DNA of 64,000 nt from Candidatus Pseudoscillospira faecavium (GTDB taxonomy: Bacteria > Bacillota > Clostridia > Oscillospirales > Oscillospiraceae). Shown in pieces: positions 45,143 through 52,972 of the stretch. Numbering within the stretch: the first letter of the stretch is position 1; the number at the start of each line of letters is the position of its first letter. The position numbers and the translations under genes are program-made. The stretch lies in NCBI GenBank assembly GCA_904420565.1, contig CAJFVV010000024.1, positions 1-64,000 on the forward strand, in the 5' to 3' direction. The notes below the pieces were generated by a model. It did not search any database and was not told where the DNA came from. It saw nothing but the letters and a program-made list of their open reading frames with translations.

Positions 45143-45216
45143 GCAATCAAACGATCTGCGATATTTCTATTAATATCAATAAAATTTGACAATGTCAATG
45201 CACAGCTGAATCAAAG

Positions 45217-45251
45217 AAGCAGCGATACGCCGATTTGGAATATCGCTGCTT
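45217..45251. terminator. Hairpin between secF and the converging PFK gene
   Basis: 11-bp inverted repeat AAGCAGCGATA (45217-45227) and TATCGCTGCTT (45241-45251) directly after the PFK stop on the minus strand; likely its terminator, and T-rich on the plus side too. Confidence 0.55.
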
Positions 45252-45274
45252 ATTTTTGTCTCTCAAAAAGTATG

Positions 45275-46513
45275 TTATTTTGCCAGAACCTTTTTCAGTT
45301 TTGCAAAACGGGGAAGGGAGTCTACCATCGGCCGGTCAGGTTCGCCTTGAATCAGGGGCAGCACATAATCAATATATTCCTGATTCATACCGTTGCCATC
45401 TGCATTGATCCAGGCAAGGGGCACTTTCTTTTCTGTGTTGGCAACATCCGTCAAATTCAAAAGCTTTGTTTTGCAGATATATTTGCCATCTTCGTAAATA
45501 CGCTCGAATGCGATCATCTTATCTGTTACACCAGCTACAGCGTGCTCCACAGCGGCTTTTCCTGCCATATAGGATTCTTCGATATCAGTTTTAGACGCCA
45601 AATGTGCGGCACAACGCTGCAGAAGGCTCAGTTCAATGCCGCGGACTTTGGCACCGGTGCGCGCTTTTGCCAGGTCTGCCAGCGTAGGTGCCAACCCGCC
45701 AAGCTGTGCATGGCCAAAACCATCGGTGGCAGAAGTACTCGCTTCAGATACAAAACTCCCGTCTGGGTAATGGATCCCTTCCGAAACAGCTACCAGGCAA
45801 TTTCCTTTTTCTTTATAAACGCGATCCACATCGCTCAGAAATTGATCCATGTCGAAATCTGTCTCGGGAAGATAAATCAAATCAGGACCACACCCATAAT
45901 GAGAGGCCAAAGCTGCAGAAGCTGCCAGCCAACCGGCGTGTCTGCCCATAATTTCCACGATGACTACCATACCGGTATCATAGACGCGTGCATCATGGTA
46001 AACTTCCATGCAGGAGGTTGCGATATATTTGGCAGCGCTGCCATAGCCGGGGCAGTGATCTGTCCCAAACAGATCGTTGTCGATTGTTTTGGGTACCCCC
46101 ATAACACGGCATTCATAACCGACTTTCTGCATATACTTGCTGATTTTATTGCAGGTATCCATGGAGTCATTTCCGCCGTTATAGAAAAAATAACGGACAT
46201 CGTATTTTTTGAAAATTTCCAAAATCCGTTTATAATCAGTATCGTCCACATCAGGGTCTTTCATTTTATAACGACAGGAGCCAAGCGCTGAAGATGGGGT
46301 ATAACGCAAAAGCGCCAACTCTTCTGGATCTTCCTGGCTCATATCAAACAGCCGATCATTCAGCACACCGACAATTCCATGCTCAGCTCCCAGAACACGA
46401 GTGATGGAATTTTCTTTTAATGCGGTTTCAATTACACCCAATGCGCTGGCATTGATCACAGAAGTGGGCCCTCCGGATTGTCCAATGATACATGCGCCTT
46501 TCAATTCGCTCAT
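45275..46513 (-). CDS. pfp: Pyrophosphate-dependent 6-phosphofructokinase
   Basis: Phosphorylates fructose 6-phosphate with PPi (reversible), saving ATP in anaerobic glycolysis. GQSGGPTSVINASALG, the PPi-type YNGGNDSMDT motif (ATP enzymes have GGDGS) and VPKTIDNDLFG are decisive. ATG at 46513, with GGGAGGTAA 9 bases upstream; a frame six codons longer exists. 412 residues. It is divergent from fba, the next glycolytic step. Confidence 0.9.
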   Translation of the reverse strand: MSELKGACIIGQSGGPTSVINASALGVIETALKENSITRVLGAEHGIVGVLNDRLFDMSQEDPEELALLRYTPSSALGSCRYKMKDPDVDDTDYKRILEIFKKYDVRYFFYNGGNDSMDTCNKISKYMQKVGYECRVMGVPKTIDNDLFGTDHCPGYGSAAKYIATSCMEVYHDARVYDTGMVVIVEIMGRHAGWLAASAALASHYGCGPDLIYLPETDFDMDQFLSDVDRVYKEKGNCLVAVSEGIHYPDGSFVSEASTSATDGFGHAQLGGLAPTLADLAKARTGAKVRGIELSLLQRCAAHLASKTDIEESYMAGKAAVEHAVAGVTDKMIAFERIYEDGKYICKTKLLNLTDVANTEKKVPLAWINADGNGMNQEYIDYVLPLIQGEPDRPMVDSLPRFAKLKKVLAK

Positions 46514-46632
46514 TTTCTGATTACCTCCCAAAATTCATGTCTCTCACAAGAAAAACACAATAGAGTAATTTTATTTTACCATGTTTTTTCAAAAAAGTAT
46601 AGATCGATTGACCAAAAAACAGGGAATTAGAC

Positions 46633-46660
46633 TTGCAATTCTTTGTCGATATGATAAAAT
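46633..46660 (+). promoter_or_regulatory. Candidate sigma-A promoter of fba
   Basis: TTGCAA at 46633-46638 and TAAAAT at 46655-46660, 16-base spacer, 32 bases before the start codon. Confidence 0.45.
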
Positions 46661-46692
46661 TTAAATACAAATTGTTGAGGAGATGAAATTTC

Positions 46693-47646
46693 ATGGCACT
46701 TGTTTCATCCAGAGAAATGTTCGAAAAAGCATATCAGGGCGGATATGCCATCGGCGCTTTTAATGTGAACAATATGGAAATTGTCCAAGGTATTACAGAG
46801 GCGGCACAGGAAGTAGATGCTCCGCTGATTCTTCAGGTTTCAAAAGGAGCCCGTGCCTATGCCAATCACACATATCTGATGAAGCTGGTAGAAGCTGCCA
46901 TCATCGAAACTGGCTTGCCGATATGTCTGCATCTTGATCATGGTGATACATTTGAACTTTGTAAGAGCTGCATTGACGGTGGTTTTACGTCGGTTATGAT
47001 TGATGCTTCATCCAAGCCTTTTGAAGAGAATATTGCATTGACGAAAAAAGTGGTAGAATATGCGCACGATCACGATGTGGTGGTAGAAGCAGAATTGGGT
47101 GCATTGGCCGGTATTGAAGATGATGTCAATGTTTCTGCAGAGAATTCCCACTATACACGCCCTGAGGAAGTAGAGGAATTTGTCTCCAGAACAGGCTGCG
47201 ATTCGCTGGCGATTGCTATCGGAACTTCCCACGGCGCTTATAAATTCAAACCCGGGACAAAGCCGCAGCTTCGTTTTGATATTCTGCACGAAGTTGAAAA
47301 GAATCTTCCGAATTTCCCGATTGTGCTCCACGGTTCATCCTCAGTCCCCCAGGAATATGTCAAGATGATCAATGAAAACGGCGGCGCAATGCCCGGAGCC
47401 ATCGGGGTGCCGGAGGATCAGCTCAGAGAAGCGGCCCGCAGTGCTGTCTGTAAAATCAATATTGATTCTGACCTGCGCTTGGCCATGACGGGAACCATCC
47501 GTAAATTCTTTACGGAGCATCCTGACAAATTTGATCCGCGTGAGTATTTGAAGCCGGCACGTGCCAATATTCATGAGTTGGTTAAACATAAACTGGTGGA
47601 TGTACTGGGCTGCGCTGGTCACGCTCATGAGCTGTCCAACAAATAA
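46693..47646 (+). CDS. fba: Class II fructose-bisphosphate aldolase
   Basis: Splits fructose 1,6-bisphosphate into two triose phosphates with zinc. The zinc ligands His in HLDHGDTFE, Glu and GTSHGAYKF, and HGSSSVPQEY with KINIDSDLRLAMTG, match the class II family. 317 residues, typical of the shorter clostridial type. AGGAGATGA precedes ATG 46693. Confidence 0.95.
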   Translation: MALVSSREMFEKAYQGGYAIGAFNVNNMEIVQGITEAAQEVDAPLILQVSKGARAYANHTYLMKLVEAAIIETGLPICLHLDHGDTFELCKSCIDGGFTSVMIDASSKPFEENIALTKKVVEYAHDHDVVVEAELGALAGIEDDVNVSAENSHYTRPEEVEEFVSRTGCDSLAIAIGTSHGAYKFKPGTKPQLRFDILHEVEKNLPNFPIVLHGSSSVPQEYVKMINENGGAMPGAIGVPEDQLREAARSAVCKINIDSDLRLAMTGTIRKFFTEHPDKFDPREYLKPARANIHELVKHKLVDVLGCAGHAHELSNK

Positions 47647-47667
47647 TTTGCATAATAAAAGCATGGC

Positions 47668-47703
47668 AAACTGGCTCTGAATTTTCATTCAGAGCCAGTT
47701 TTA
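47668..47703 (+). terminator. Rho-independent terminator after fba
   Basis: 14-bp perfect repeat AAACTGGCTCTGAA (47668-47681) and TTCAGAGCCAGTTT (47688-47701), 6-base loop, weak T run. Confidence 0.7.
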
Positions 47704-47785
47704 TGCATATGGATATACTATTCGACGCAATTCACCCTTTTTGTTATATGGGCATAGGATAGAGAACAGGGAAGGAGGAATGCGT

Positions 47786-48286
47786 TTGACATTTTATCCA
47801 TATGATCGGGAGGCAGCTGTAGCCTATGCACACCGCTGGGCTTTTGCACGCAACCCACGTTTTTATGATTATGAACTTCTTGGCGGTGATTGCACAAACT
47901 TTGCATCACAATGCATTTATGCCGGAACAGGTATCATGAATTTTTTACCGATATTTGGCTGGTATTATATCGACGCAAATGAGAAATCCCCATCTTGGAC
48001 GGGCGTTCCATATTTGTTCGATTTTTTAACAAGAAGCGAAAAGTCCGTTGGACCGGTGGGCGAAGATGTGCAGATCACGCAACTCGAACCAGGTGATATC
48101 TTGCAGCTATCGTTTGACGGCATTCAATATAAACATACACCCGTTGTGGTTGCTGTGCGTGCACCGATTACACCGGCAACTGTTTGGGTTGCAGCGCATA
48201 GTGACGATGCAGATTATCGACCATTGAACACCTATCAATATCGTTCTATCCGATATATTCATATTCCTGGGTTCTACAACACATAA
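47786..48286 (+). CDS. Amidase-domain protein (putative cysteine peptidase)
   Basis: A 166-residue member of the family with the motif LGGDCTNFASQCIYAG (putative active-site Cys, residue about 33). HTPVVVAV and AAHSDDADYRPL supply the candidate His and Asp. Function is unproven; related proteins process cell-wall or other peptide bonds, and no signal peptide is present here, so it is likely cytoplasmic. The start is TTG at 47786, with GAAGGAGG 7 bases upstream, giving MTFYPYDREAAVAYAHRWAF. ATG at 47780 would sit 1 base from the ribosome-binding site and is less likely. Confidence 0.75.
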   Translation: MTFYPYDREAAVAYAHRWAFARNPRFYDYELLGGDCTNFASQCIYAGTGIMNFLPIFGWYYIDANEKSPSWTGVPYLFDFLTRSEKSVGPVGEDVQITQLEPGDILQLSFDGIQYKHTPVVVAVRAPITPATVWVAAHSDDADYRPLNTYQYRSIRYIHIPGFYNT

Positions 48287-48296
48287 TGAGTAATTC

Positions 48297-48336
48297 AAAA
48301 AACGCGGTTGGATGAAAAGTCTTTCCGCGTTTTTTC
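48297..48336 (+). terminator. Rho-independent terminator after the amidase gene
   Basis: 11-bp repeat AAAAAACGCGG (48297-48307) and CCGCGTTTTTT (48325-48335), 17-base loop, T run included. Confidence 0.75.
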
Positions 48337-48412
48337 AATCTTTTTTTCTAATATAGCAGGAACGCTGCATATGGGAGTAGGGTTCATATCCCTGAATTCA
48401 GATGCGGACGGC

Positions 48413-48441
48413 TTGACAATGCTTTATATTTATGATATCTT
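48413..48441 (+). promoter_or_regulatory. Candidate promoter of the tyrosine recombinase
   Basis: Perfect TTGACA at 48413-48418 and TATCTT at 48436-48441 with a 17-base spacer. The palindrome that follows begins at the last base of the -10. Confidence 0.55.
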
Positions 48442-48474
48442 TAACTCGGTTAAATTAATATTTAACCGAGTTAA
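48441..48474 (+). repeat. Perfect 15-bp palindrome at the recombinase promoter
   Basis: TTAACTCGGTTAAAT at 48441-48455 and ATTTAACCGAGTTAA at 48460-48474 with a TAAT centre. Each arm holds a half-palindrome (TTAAC, three bases, GTTAA), so it looks like two tandem binding sites for a dimeric regulator placed over the start point, 38 bases before ATG 48512. No such regulator is in the window. Confidence 0.8.
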
Positions 48475-48511
48475 ATGCGGAATTTTTTGCTTAAAAGGGG
48501 TTGAATATACT

Positions 48512-49513
48512 ATGACCACCGATTACCGCTTAGAAGCGCCCGAACTTGTGCGTGACTTTTTGCAATACCATGAAACGATTCTCAACCATTCTGTGCGCAC
48601 TGTGGATAGTTACTATATTGATTTGCGTCTGTTTTTGCGTTATATCAAATGGAATCACGAATTGGTTCCTGCGGATACTCCATTTGAAGAGATTTCCATT
48701 CGAGATGTGGACCGCGCTTTTTTAAGTGCCATTAAAAAAGCAGATATCTATAATTTTTTGTCCTGGCTCGCCAGAGACCGGAAAGGAAAAAAACAGATGG
48801 GTATTGTCGTATCTGCCCGGGCGCGCAAGCTTGTTGCAATTCGATCTTTTTTCAATTATTTAGTATTGAAGCGCAATCTTCTTGAGCAGAATCCAGCCGC
48901 AGATATCGATGCTCCGCGCATGCGAAAATCATTGCCCATTTATTTGACAGAAAGCAATGCGGTAAAACTTTTGGATGCTGTGCAGGGACCCTATGCAGAA
49001 CGGGATTTTTGCATGCTCCTTCTGCTGCTCAGCTGCGGCATGCGTGTTTCTGAACTGGCAGGTTTAAATTTGAAGGATATTACCAGCGATACTGTCCGGG
49101 TACTCGGCAAAGGCAATAAGGAACGTATTTTATACTTGAATCCTGCCTGTCAGGCGGCACTGCGCGATTATTTGGCCGTTCGGGATGGTGCCCATGTCCA
49201 TCCGAAAGATAAAGATGCACTGTTTTTATCACGGAATCATCGCCGCATCAGCGTAGACAGTATTCAAAATCTGGTCAAGAAAACGGCAGCAGCGGCTGGA
49301 CTGGATGCAGAACGATATTCTCCTCATAAATTGCGCCACACGGCGGCAACGCTGATGCTGCAAAATGGTGTGGATGTACGCACATTACAGGAAGTCCTTG
49401 GACATGAAAGCTTAAATACAACACAGATTTATACTCATATTGACAACGAAGGGCTCCGTACAGCCGCACGGGCCAATCCTATTGGACACTATAAGAAAAA
49501 GACGGAAGCCTAA
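48512..49513 (+). CDS. Tyrosine recombinase XerC/XerD family
   Basis: A 333-residue site-specific recombinase. The N-terminal SAM-like core-binding domain (about 10-115) and C-terminal catalytic domain (about 135-330) are both present. Catalytic residues are Arg in LSCGMRVSELAGL, HKLRHTAATLML (HxxR), and HESLNTTQIYTHI with the Tyr nucleophile. A chromosome-dimer resolvase (XerC/D) is the likely role because there is no adjacent element; a mobile-element integrase is less likely. AAAGGGG precedes ATG 48512; an upstream frame from 48308 is not used. Confidence 0.88.
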   Translation: MTTDYRLEAPELVRDFLQYHETILNHSVRTVDSYYIDLRLFLRYIKWNHELVPADTPFEEISIRDVDRAFLSAIKKADIYNFLSWLARDRKGKKQMGIVVSARARKLVAIRSFFNYLVLKRNLLEQNPAADIDAPRMRKSLPIYLTESNAVKLLDAVQGPYAERDFCMLLLLLSCGMRVSELAGLNLKDITSDTVRVLGKGNKERILYLNPACQAALRDYLAVRDGAHVHPKDKDALFLSRNHRRISVDSIQNLVKKTAAAAGLDAERYSPHKLRHTAATLMLQNGVDVRTLQEVLGHESLNTTQIYTHIDNEGLRTAARANPIGHYKKKTEA

Positions 49514-49546
49514 TCAAACGCGCAGCCAATGGCTGCGCGTTTGATT
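49512..49546. terminator. Bidirectional terminator between recombinase and radA
   Basis: Perfect 16-bp repeat AATCAAACGCGCAGCC (49512-49527) and GGCTGCGCGTTTGATT (49531-49546), 3-base loop. It overlaps the stop codons of both converging genes. Confidence 0.88.
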
Positions 49547-50924
49547 ATTTTCCGAGCACTGTTTGCAGGGCTTGGCCAACATTTTTTACACGAATCAGCT
49601 GCATTTCCTGCATACCAACCAATTTGTCTGTTTTTTGATATGGAACCACACATTGATGAAAGCCCAAACGCTGTACTTCCGATAAACGCTGCCCGATATT
49701 CTGCACGCTGCGCAGTTCCCCGGTCAATCCGACCTCACCAATGGCGGCCAGGTTGCTGCGGACTGGAACATCCAAATAGCTGGATGCCAGCGCGATGAGA
49801 ATGGCAAGATCAGCCGAGGGCTCGTCCAAAGTTAAACCACCAATAACATTCAAATAAACATCACAGTTGGAAATTTTCAATCCTCCGCGTTTTTCGAGAA
49901 CCGCCATCAGCATGGCACTGCGATTATAATCCAAGCCGTTGCTCGTGCGGCGCGGGTTGGCATACACCGTCGGGGCAATCAACGCCTGAATTTCGGCCAA
50001 AATCGGTCGCGCGCCCTCCATAGCGCAAGTCACGCAAGTTCCAGGCGCGTCATCCGGCCGCCCGGAAAGCAATGTTTCGGATGGATTCGGCACTTCAGCC
50101 AGCCCTTGCTCCGCCATTTCAAAAACACCGATTTCATTGGTTGCGCCAAACCGGTTTTTTGCTGCCCGCAAAATACGGTAACTCATATGCTGGTCCCCTT
50201 CAAAATACAGCACACAGTCTACCATATGCTCCAAAACCTTTGGGCCGGCAATGGATCCCTCTTTATTGACGTGTCCGATGACAAAAACAGTGATCCCCTC
50301 CCCTTTTGCCAGCTGCATCAGCGCCATAGTGCATTCTTTCACTTGACCAATACTGCCTGGCGGGGTATCCAGCGCATCGCTGAACATGGTTTGGATCGAA
50401 TCAATAATCAGAATATTCGGTTTAAGTGTATGAACCGCTTCTATGATATCAGATAAGTTGGTTTCTGAAAGTACATATAAGTTCGGAGTGCACACATTGA
50501 GTCGCTCTGCCCGCATTTTTAATTGATGTTCTGATTCTTCACCGGAAACATACAAAACATCACCTGTATGACATAATTGGGCGCAGATTTGCAGCATCAG
50601 TGTAGATTTTCCAATTCCAGGCGCACCGCCGACCAATACCAGAGAACCTTTAACCGCACCGCCCCCCAGCACACGGTCCAGTTCTCCCATGCCGGTAGCA
50701 AAACGCAACTCCTCTGTACTGGTCAGTTCTGTAATAGGTCTCGCTCTATGGCCAAGTCCGGAGGCAGGCATTTCTCTTCCGCGCCGCCCGGATACAGGAC
50801 GGCGTTTTTCTTCTGCAGGACGTTCCACAATGGTATTCCATGCGCCGCAGGCTGTGCATTTGCCGGACCATTTCGGAAACTCATTTCCGCACTCTGTACA
50901 AAAAAATACTGTTTTGGATTTCAT
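49545..50924 (-). CDS. radA: DNA repair protein RadA
   Basis: A RecA-like helicase that aids branch migration in recombination. N-terminal zinc finger Cys9, Cys12, Cys23, Cys26; Walker A GGAPGIGKST at about 98-107; the RadA motif KNRFGATNEIGVFEM near 250; and a C-terminal Lon-protease-like domain. 459 residues. The start ATGA overlaps the end of cwlD, so the two are co-transcribed on the minus strand. Confidence 0.95.
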   Translation of the reverse strand: MKSKTVFFCTECGNEFPKWSGKCTACGAWNTIVERPAEEKRRPVSGRRGREMPASGLGHRARPITELTSTEELRFATGMGELDRVLGGGAVKGSLVLVGGAPGIGKSTLMLQICAQLCHTGDVLYVSGEESEHQLKMRAERLNVCTPNLYVLSETNLSDIIEAVHTLKPNILIIDSIQTMFSDALDTPPGSIGQVKECTMALMQLAKGEGITVFVIGHVNKEGSIAGPKVLEHMVDCVLYFEGDQHMSYRILRAAKNRFGATNEIGVFEMAEQGLAEVPNPSETLLSGRPDDAPGTCVTCAMEGARPILAEIQALIAPTVYANPRRTSNGLDYNRSAMLMAVLEKRGGLKISNCDVYLNVIGGLTLDEPSADLAILIALASSYLDVPVRSNLAAIGEVGLTGELRSVQNIGQRLSEVQRLGFHQCVVPYQKTDKLVGMQEMQLIRVKNVGQALQTVLGK

Positions 50925-51649
50925 GATGATGCTCCATTCGTGGTTTGTAAAATTCCAGAAACAATAACGGCAGCCAACTTTGTCTGATAGTGTACATCCT
51001 GCAATAGTTGTGTTTCAGCGGCGTTGGAAAGGAAACCGCATTCAATTAAAATTGCAGGGCAATTGACATGCTGCATTAAATAAATCGAAGAATCAATTTC
51101 CTTGGCCGCTTTTTCGTTCTCAAGATTGATACTTTGGTTCAGTTGCTGCTGCGTTTGTTCTGCCAAAACTTGTGCTCCTTCGACAGCATTATAAAACACT
51201 TGTGCGCCATGCACTGCGGGCACAGACGGCAGGAGGCTATTCTGATGAATGCTAATCAATGTGGCATGTGTGTATTCATTGACCATAGAGACCCGATTTT
51301 CCAAATCTGAGCGTTTCTTCTCACGCAGTGTTGCAGCACCATCTGTATAAACTGCATTGCCGTCACTGCGTGTCATGGCCGTATTTTTCCCTAAAAAGGA
51401 AAGCAGTTTTTCGGTTTTGACAGCGATCGACAGATTCAGGTCGCTCTCTGCAATGCCATCGCCTGATACGGCCCCACCATCTTCGCCGCCGTGTCCGGCG
51501 TCGATGATATAATAATGCGCTTGACCTGTGGCATCTGGCGCAAAAACAGGAACTAAAGTTCGATTACATGTTATGATAATACCGCCAATGGTTAAAATAG
51601 TCAAGCATAGAACCATAAAAATGCGCTTTGCCCGCAGCACTAAAAACAT
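50921..51649 (-). CDS. cwlD: N-acetylmuramoyl-L-alanine amidase CwlD
   Basis: An Amidase_3 zinc hydrolase that starts muramic-delta-lactam formation in spore cortex. An N-terminal helix (LTILTIGGIIITC) is followed by IIDAGHGGEDGGA with the zinc His, MVNEYTHATLISIHQNSL with the second His, and ILIECGFLSNA with the catalytic Glu. 242 residues. ATG 51649 is preferred over TTG 51652, with GGGGGG upstream. A candidate sporulation promoter lies before it. Confidence 0.88.
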   Translation of the reverse strand: MFLVLRAKRIFMVLCLTILTIGGIIITCNRTLVPVFAPDATGQAHYYIIDAGHGGEDGGAVSGDGIAESDLNLSIAVKTEKLLSFLGKNTAMTRSDGNAVYTDGAATLREKKRSDLENRVSMVNEYTHATLISIHQNSLLPSVPAVHGAQVFYNAVEGAQVLAEQTQQQLNQSINLENEKAAKEIDSSIYLMQHVNCPAILIECGFLSNAAETQLLQDVHYQTKLAAVIVSGILQTTNGASS

Positions 51650-51668
51650 CAAATCCCCCCCCTATTTA

Positions 51669-51696
51669 TCCTTATGCAGAAATGGAAAAAATATGT
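51669..51696 (-). promoter_or_regulatory. Candidate sigma-E-like promoter of cwlD
   Basis: On the minus strand ACATATT (51696-51690) and CATAAGGA (51676-51669) are 13 bases apart, resembling the -35 (KMATATT) and -10 (CATACAMT) of sporulation sigma-E promoters. Bacillus cwlD is under sporulation sigma control. Imperfect -10, so tentative. Confidence 0.35.
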
Positions 51697-51706
51697 TTTA
51701 GCAGCA

Positions 51707-51741
51707 CAAAACCCGCGCTGTCAAAGCAAGGCAGCACGGGT
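51707..51741 (-). terminator. Terminator of the cotJ operon
   Basis: Read on the minus strand, ACCCGTGCTG (51741-51732) pairs with CAGCGCGGGT (51720-51711) with one mismatch, followed by a short T run. Confidence 0.65.
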
Positions 51742-51765
51742 CCTGTATTATGATTGACAAAAACT

Positions 51766-52362
51766 TTAATGATCGAAAGAGGGATTTACAAAATACAGGT
51801 TTTTTTGATCCATTTTCTCTTTGGCCACACGCAGTCCTTCTCCAAAGCGTTGGAAATGGACAATTTCGCGCTCACGCAGAAAACGGATTACATCGTTGAC
51901 GTCTGGGTCATCGCTTAGCCGAAGAATATTGTCATAAGTGACCCGTGCTTTCTGTTCAGCCGCCAAATCTTCCGTCAAGTCGGCAATCAAGTCCCCTTTG
52001 CATGCCATGCTGGCAGCGCTGTATGGAAATCCGGAAGCAGCCGTGGGATAAACACCGGTTGTACGGTCGACAAAATAGGTGTCAAATCCAGCGGTTTTAA
52101 TTTGTTCATCGGTCAAATTTCGCGTAAGCTGATGCACAATGGTACCAATCATCTCCAGATGCCCCAGCTCTTCTGTACCAATATCGGTCAGCAGCCCCTT
52201 CAATTCAGGATAGGGCATAGAAAAACGCTGGCTCAAATACCGAAGAGATGCACCAAGTTCACCATCCGGCCCGCCATACTGGGAAATAATCAAAGATGCC
52301 AGCCTTGGATTGGTGTTTTTGATTTTGACCGGATATTGCAGCTTCTTTTCATACACAAACAT
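51766..52362 (-). CDS. cotJC: Manganese catalase / spore coat protein CotJC
   Basis: A 198-residue manganese-catalase-like protein of the CotJC type, an inner spore coat component. The dimanganese-site residues sit in EELGHLEMIGTIVHQL, AAEQKARVTYDNIL and REREIVHFQRFGE. ATG at 52362 overlaps the stop of the cotJA-cotJB gene by one base (TAATG), so they are tightly coupled; an upstream frame to 52395 is not used. Confidence 0.9.
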   Translation of the reverse strand: MFVYEKKLQYPVKIKNTNPRLASLIISQYGGPDGELGASLRYLSQRFSMPYPELKGLLTDIGTEELGHLEMIGTIVHQLTRNLTDEQIKTAGFDTYFVDRTTGVYPTAASGFPYSAASMACKGDLIADLTEDLAAEQKARVTYDNILRLSDDPDVNDVIRFLREREIVHFQRFGEGLRVAKEKMDQKNLYFVNPSFDH

Positions 52363-52814
52363 TATGCATTGCCCCCTTCCAGATCCCAGGGCCACGGATC
52401 GTTGATCCAGGTATATTTGCCGTCTTCAGAAACATATCGTTTCGCCAATGATCCATACATTGACTCATATTTTTTTCTTCCCTCTTGGGCCAATTTGATG
52501 TAGGAGTTAAAAAGCTCCAATGCTTCACCGTCGTTGGGATGGGTATCCAAATATAAGCCCATCTCATCAATAGCGAAATCCAAGGCCATCAATTCTGCCA
52601 AAGCTGCCGGAACCGTAGGAAACCGGGACTGCATTTCTGCATGAAAAGGCAAGTGAAGCCCTGGGAACAAAGTGCCGTTTTTCAACGCTTCATTGCTGTC
52701 ATAGCGCTCCGCATGCTCGCTTTGCATCGCAATAAAAGGAAATGCCATTGCTGCGCATTTGCCAGGGAGCATTCCTTCTGTTACCTGACAAGTGCCTTCA
52801 GGTTTTACATTCAA
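52362..52814 (-). CDS. Fused CotJA-CotJB spore coat protein
   Basis: A 150-residue protein joining two coat proteins that are separate in Bacillus. Residues about 20-60 look like CotJA (FPFIAMQSEHAERYDSNEAL, then NGTLFPGLHLPF). Residues about 65-150 look like CotJB (LMALDFAIDEMGLYLDTHPN ... MYGSLAKRY, ending WINDPWPWDLEGG). The frame is continuous with no internal stop. The start is TTG at 52814-52812, fixed by AGGAGGAA at 52828-52821 with a 6-base spacer. It is the first gene of the operon with cotJC. Confidence 0.85.
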   Translation of the reverse strand: MNVKPEGTCQVTEGMLPGKCAAMAFPFIAMQSEHAERYDSNEALKNGTLFPGLHLPFHAEMQSRFPTVPAALAELMALDFAIDEMGLYLDTHPNDGEALELFNSYIKLAQEGRKKYESMYGSLAKRYVSEDGKYTWINDPWPWDLEGGNA

Positions 52815-52902
52815 ATTCGATTCCTCCTATGACTCATATGGGGTACGATCATACCCGTATCAGTCTATGTTGAAGAAATCAGATCTGTGTCGAAAGAGGC
52901 AT

Positions 52903-52936
52903 GCAAAAAGGGACTGTCTGAACAAGACAGTCCCTT
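52903..52936 (-). terminator. Terminator of the P-type ATPase gene
   Basis: 12-bp perfect repeat AAGGGACTGTCT (52908-52919) and AGACAGTCCCTT (52925-52936) with a T run on the minus strand at its left end. Confidence 0.8.
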
Positions 52937-52972
52937 CGCAAAAGCAATATCAGAATAAAGATTATGGAGTGT

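Noticed and set aside
45068..46291. Plus-strand 407-residue open frame opposite the phosphofructokinase
   Set aside because: The minus strand encodes an intact PPi-type PFK with all motifs; the plus frame resembles nothing and is a shadow caused by codon use.
48441..48474. Palindrome as a dif or attachment site for the recombinase
   Set aside because: dif sites have two 11-bp arms with a 6-bp centre and a conserved pattern; this 15-bp perfect palindrome does not fit, and its place over a promoter suits an operator better.
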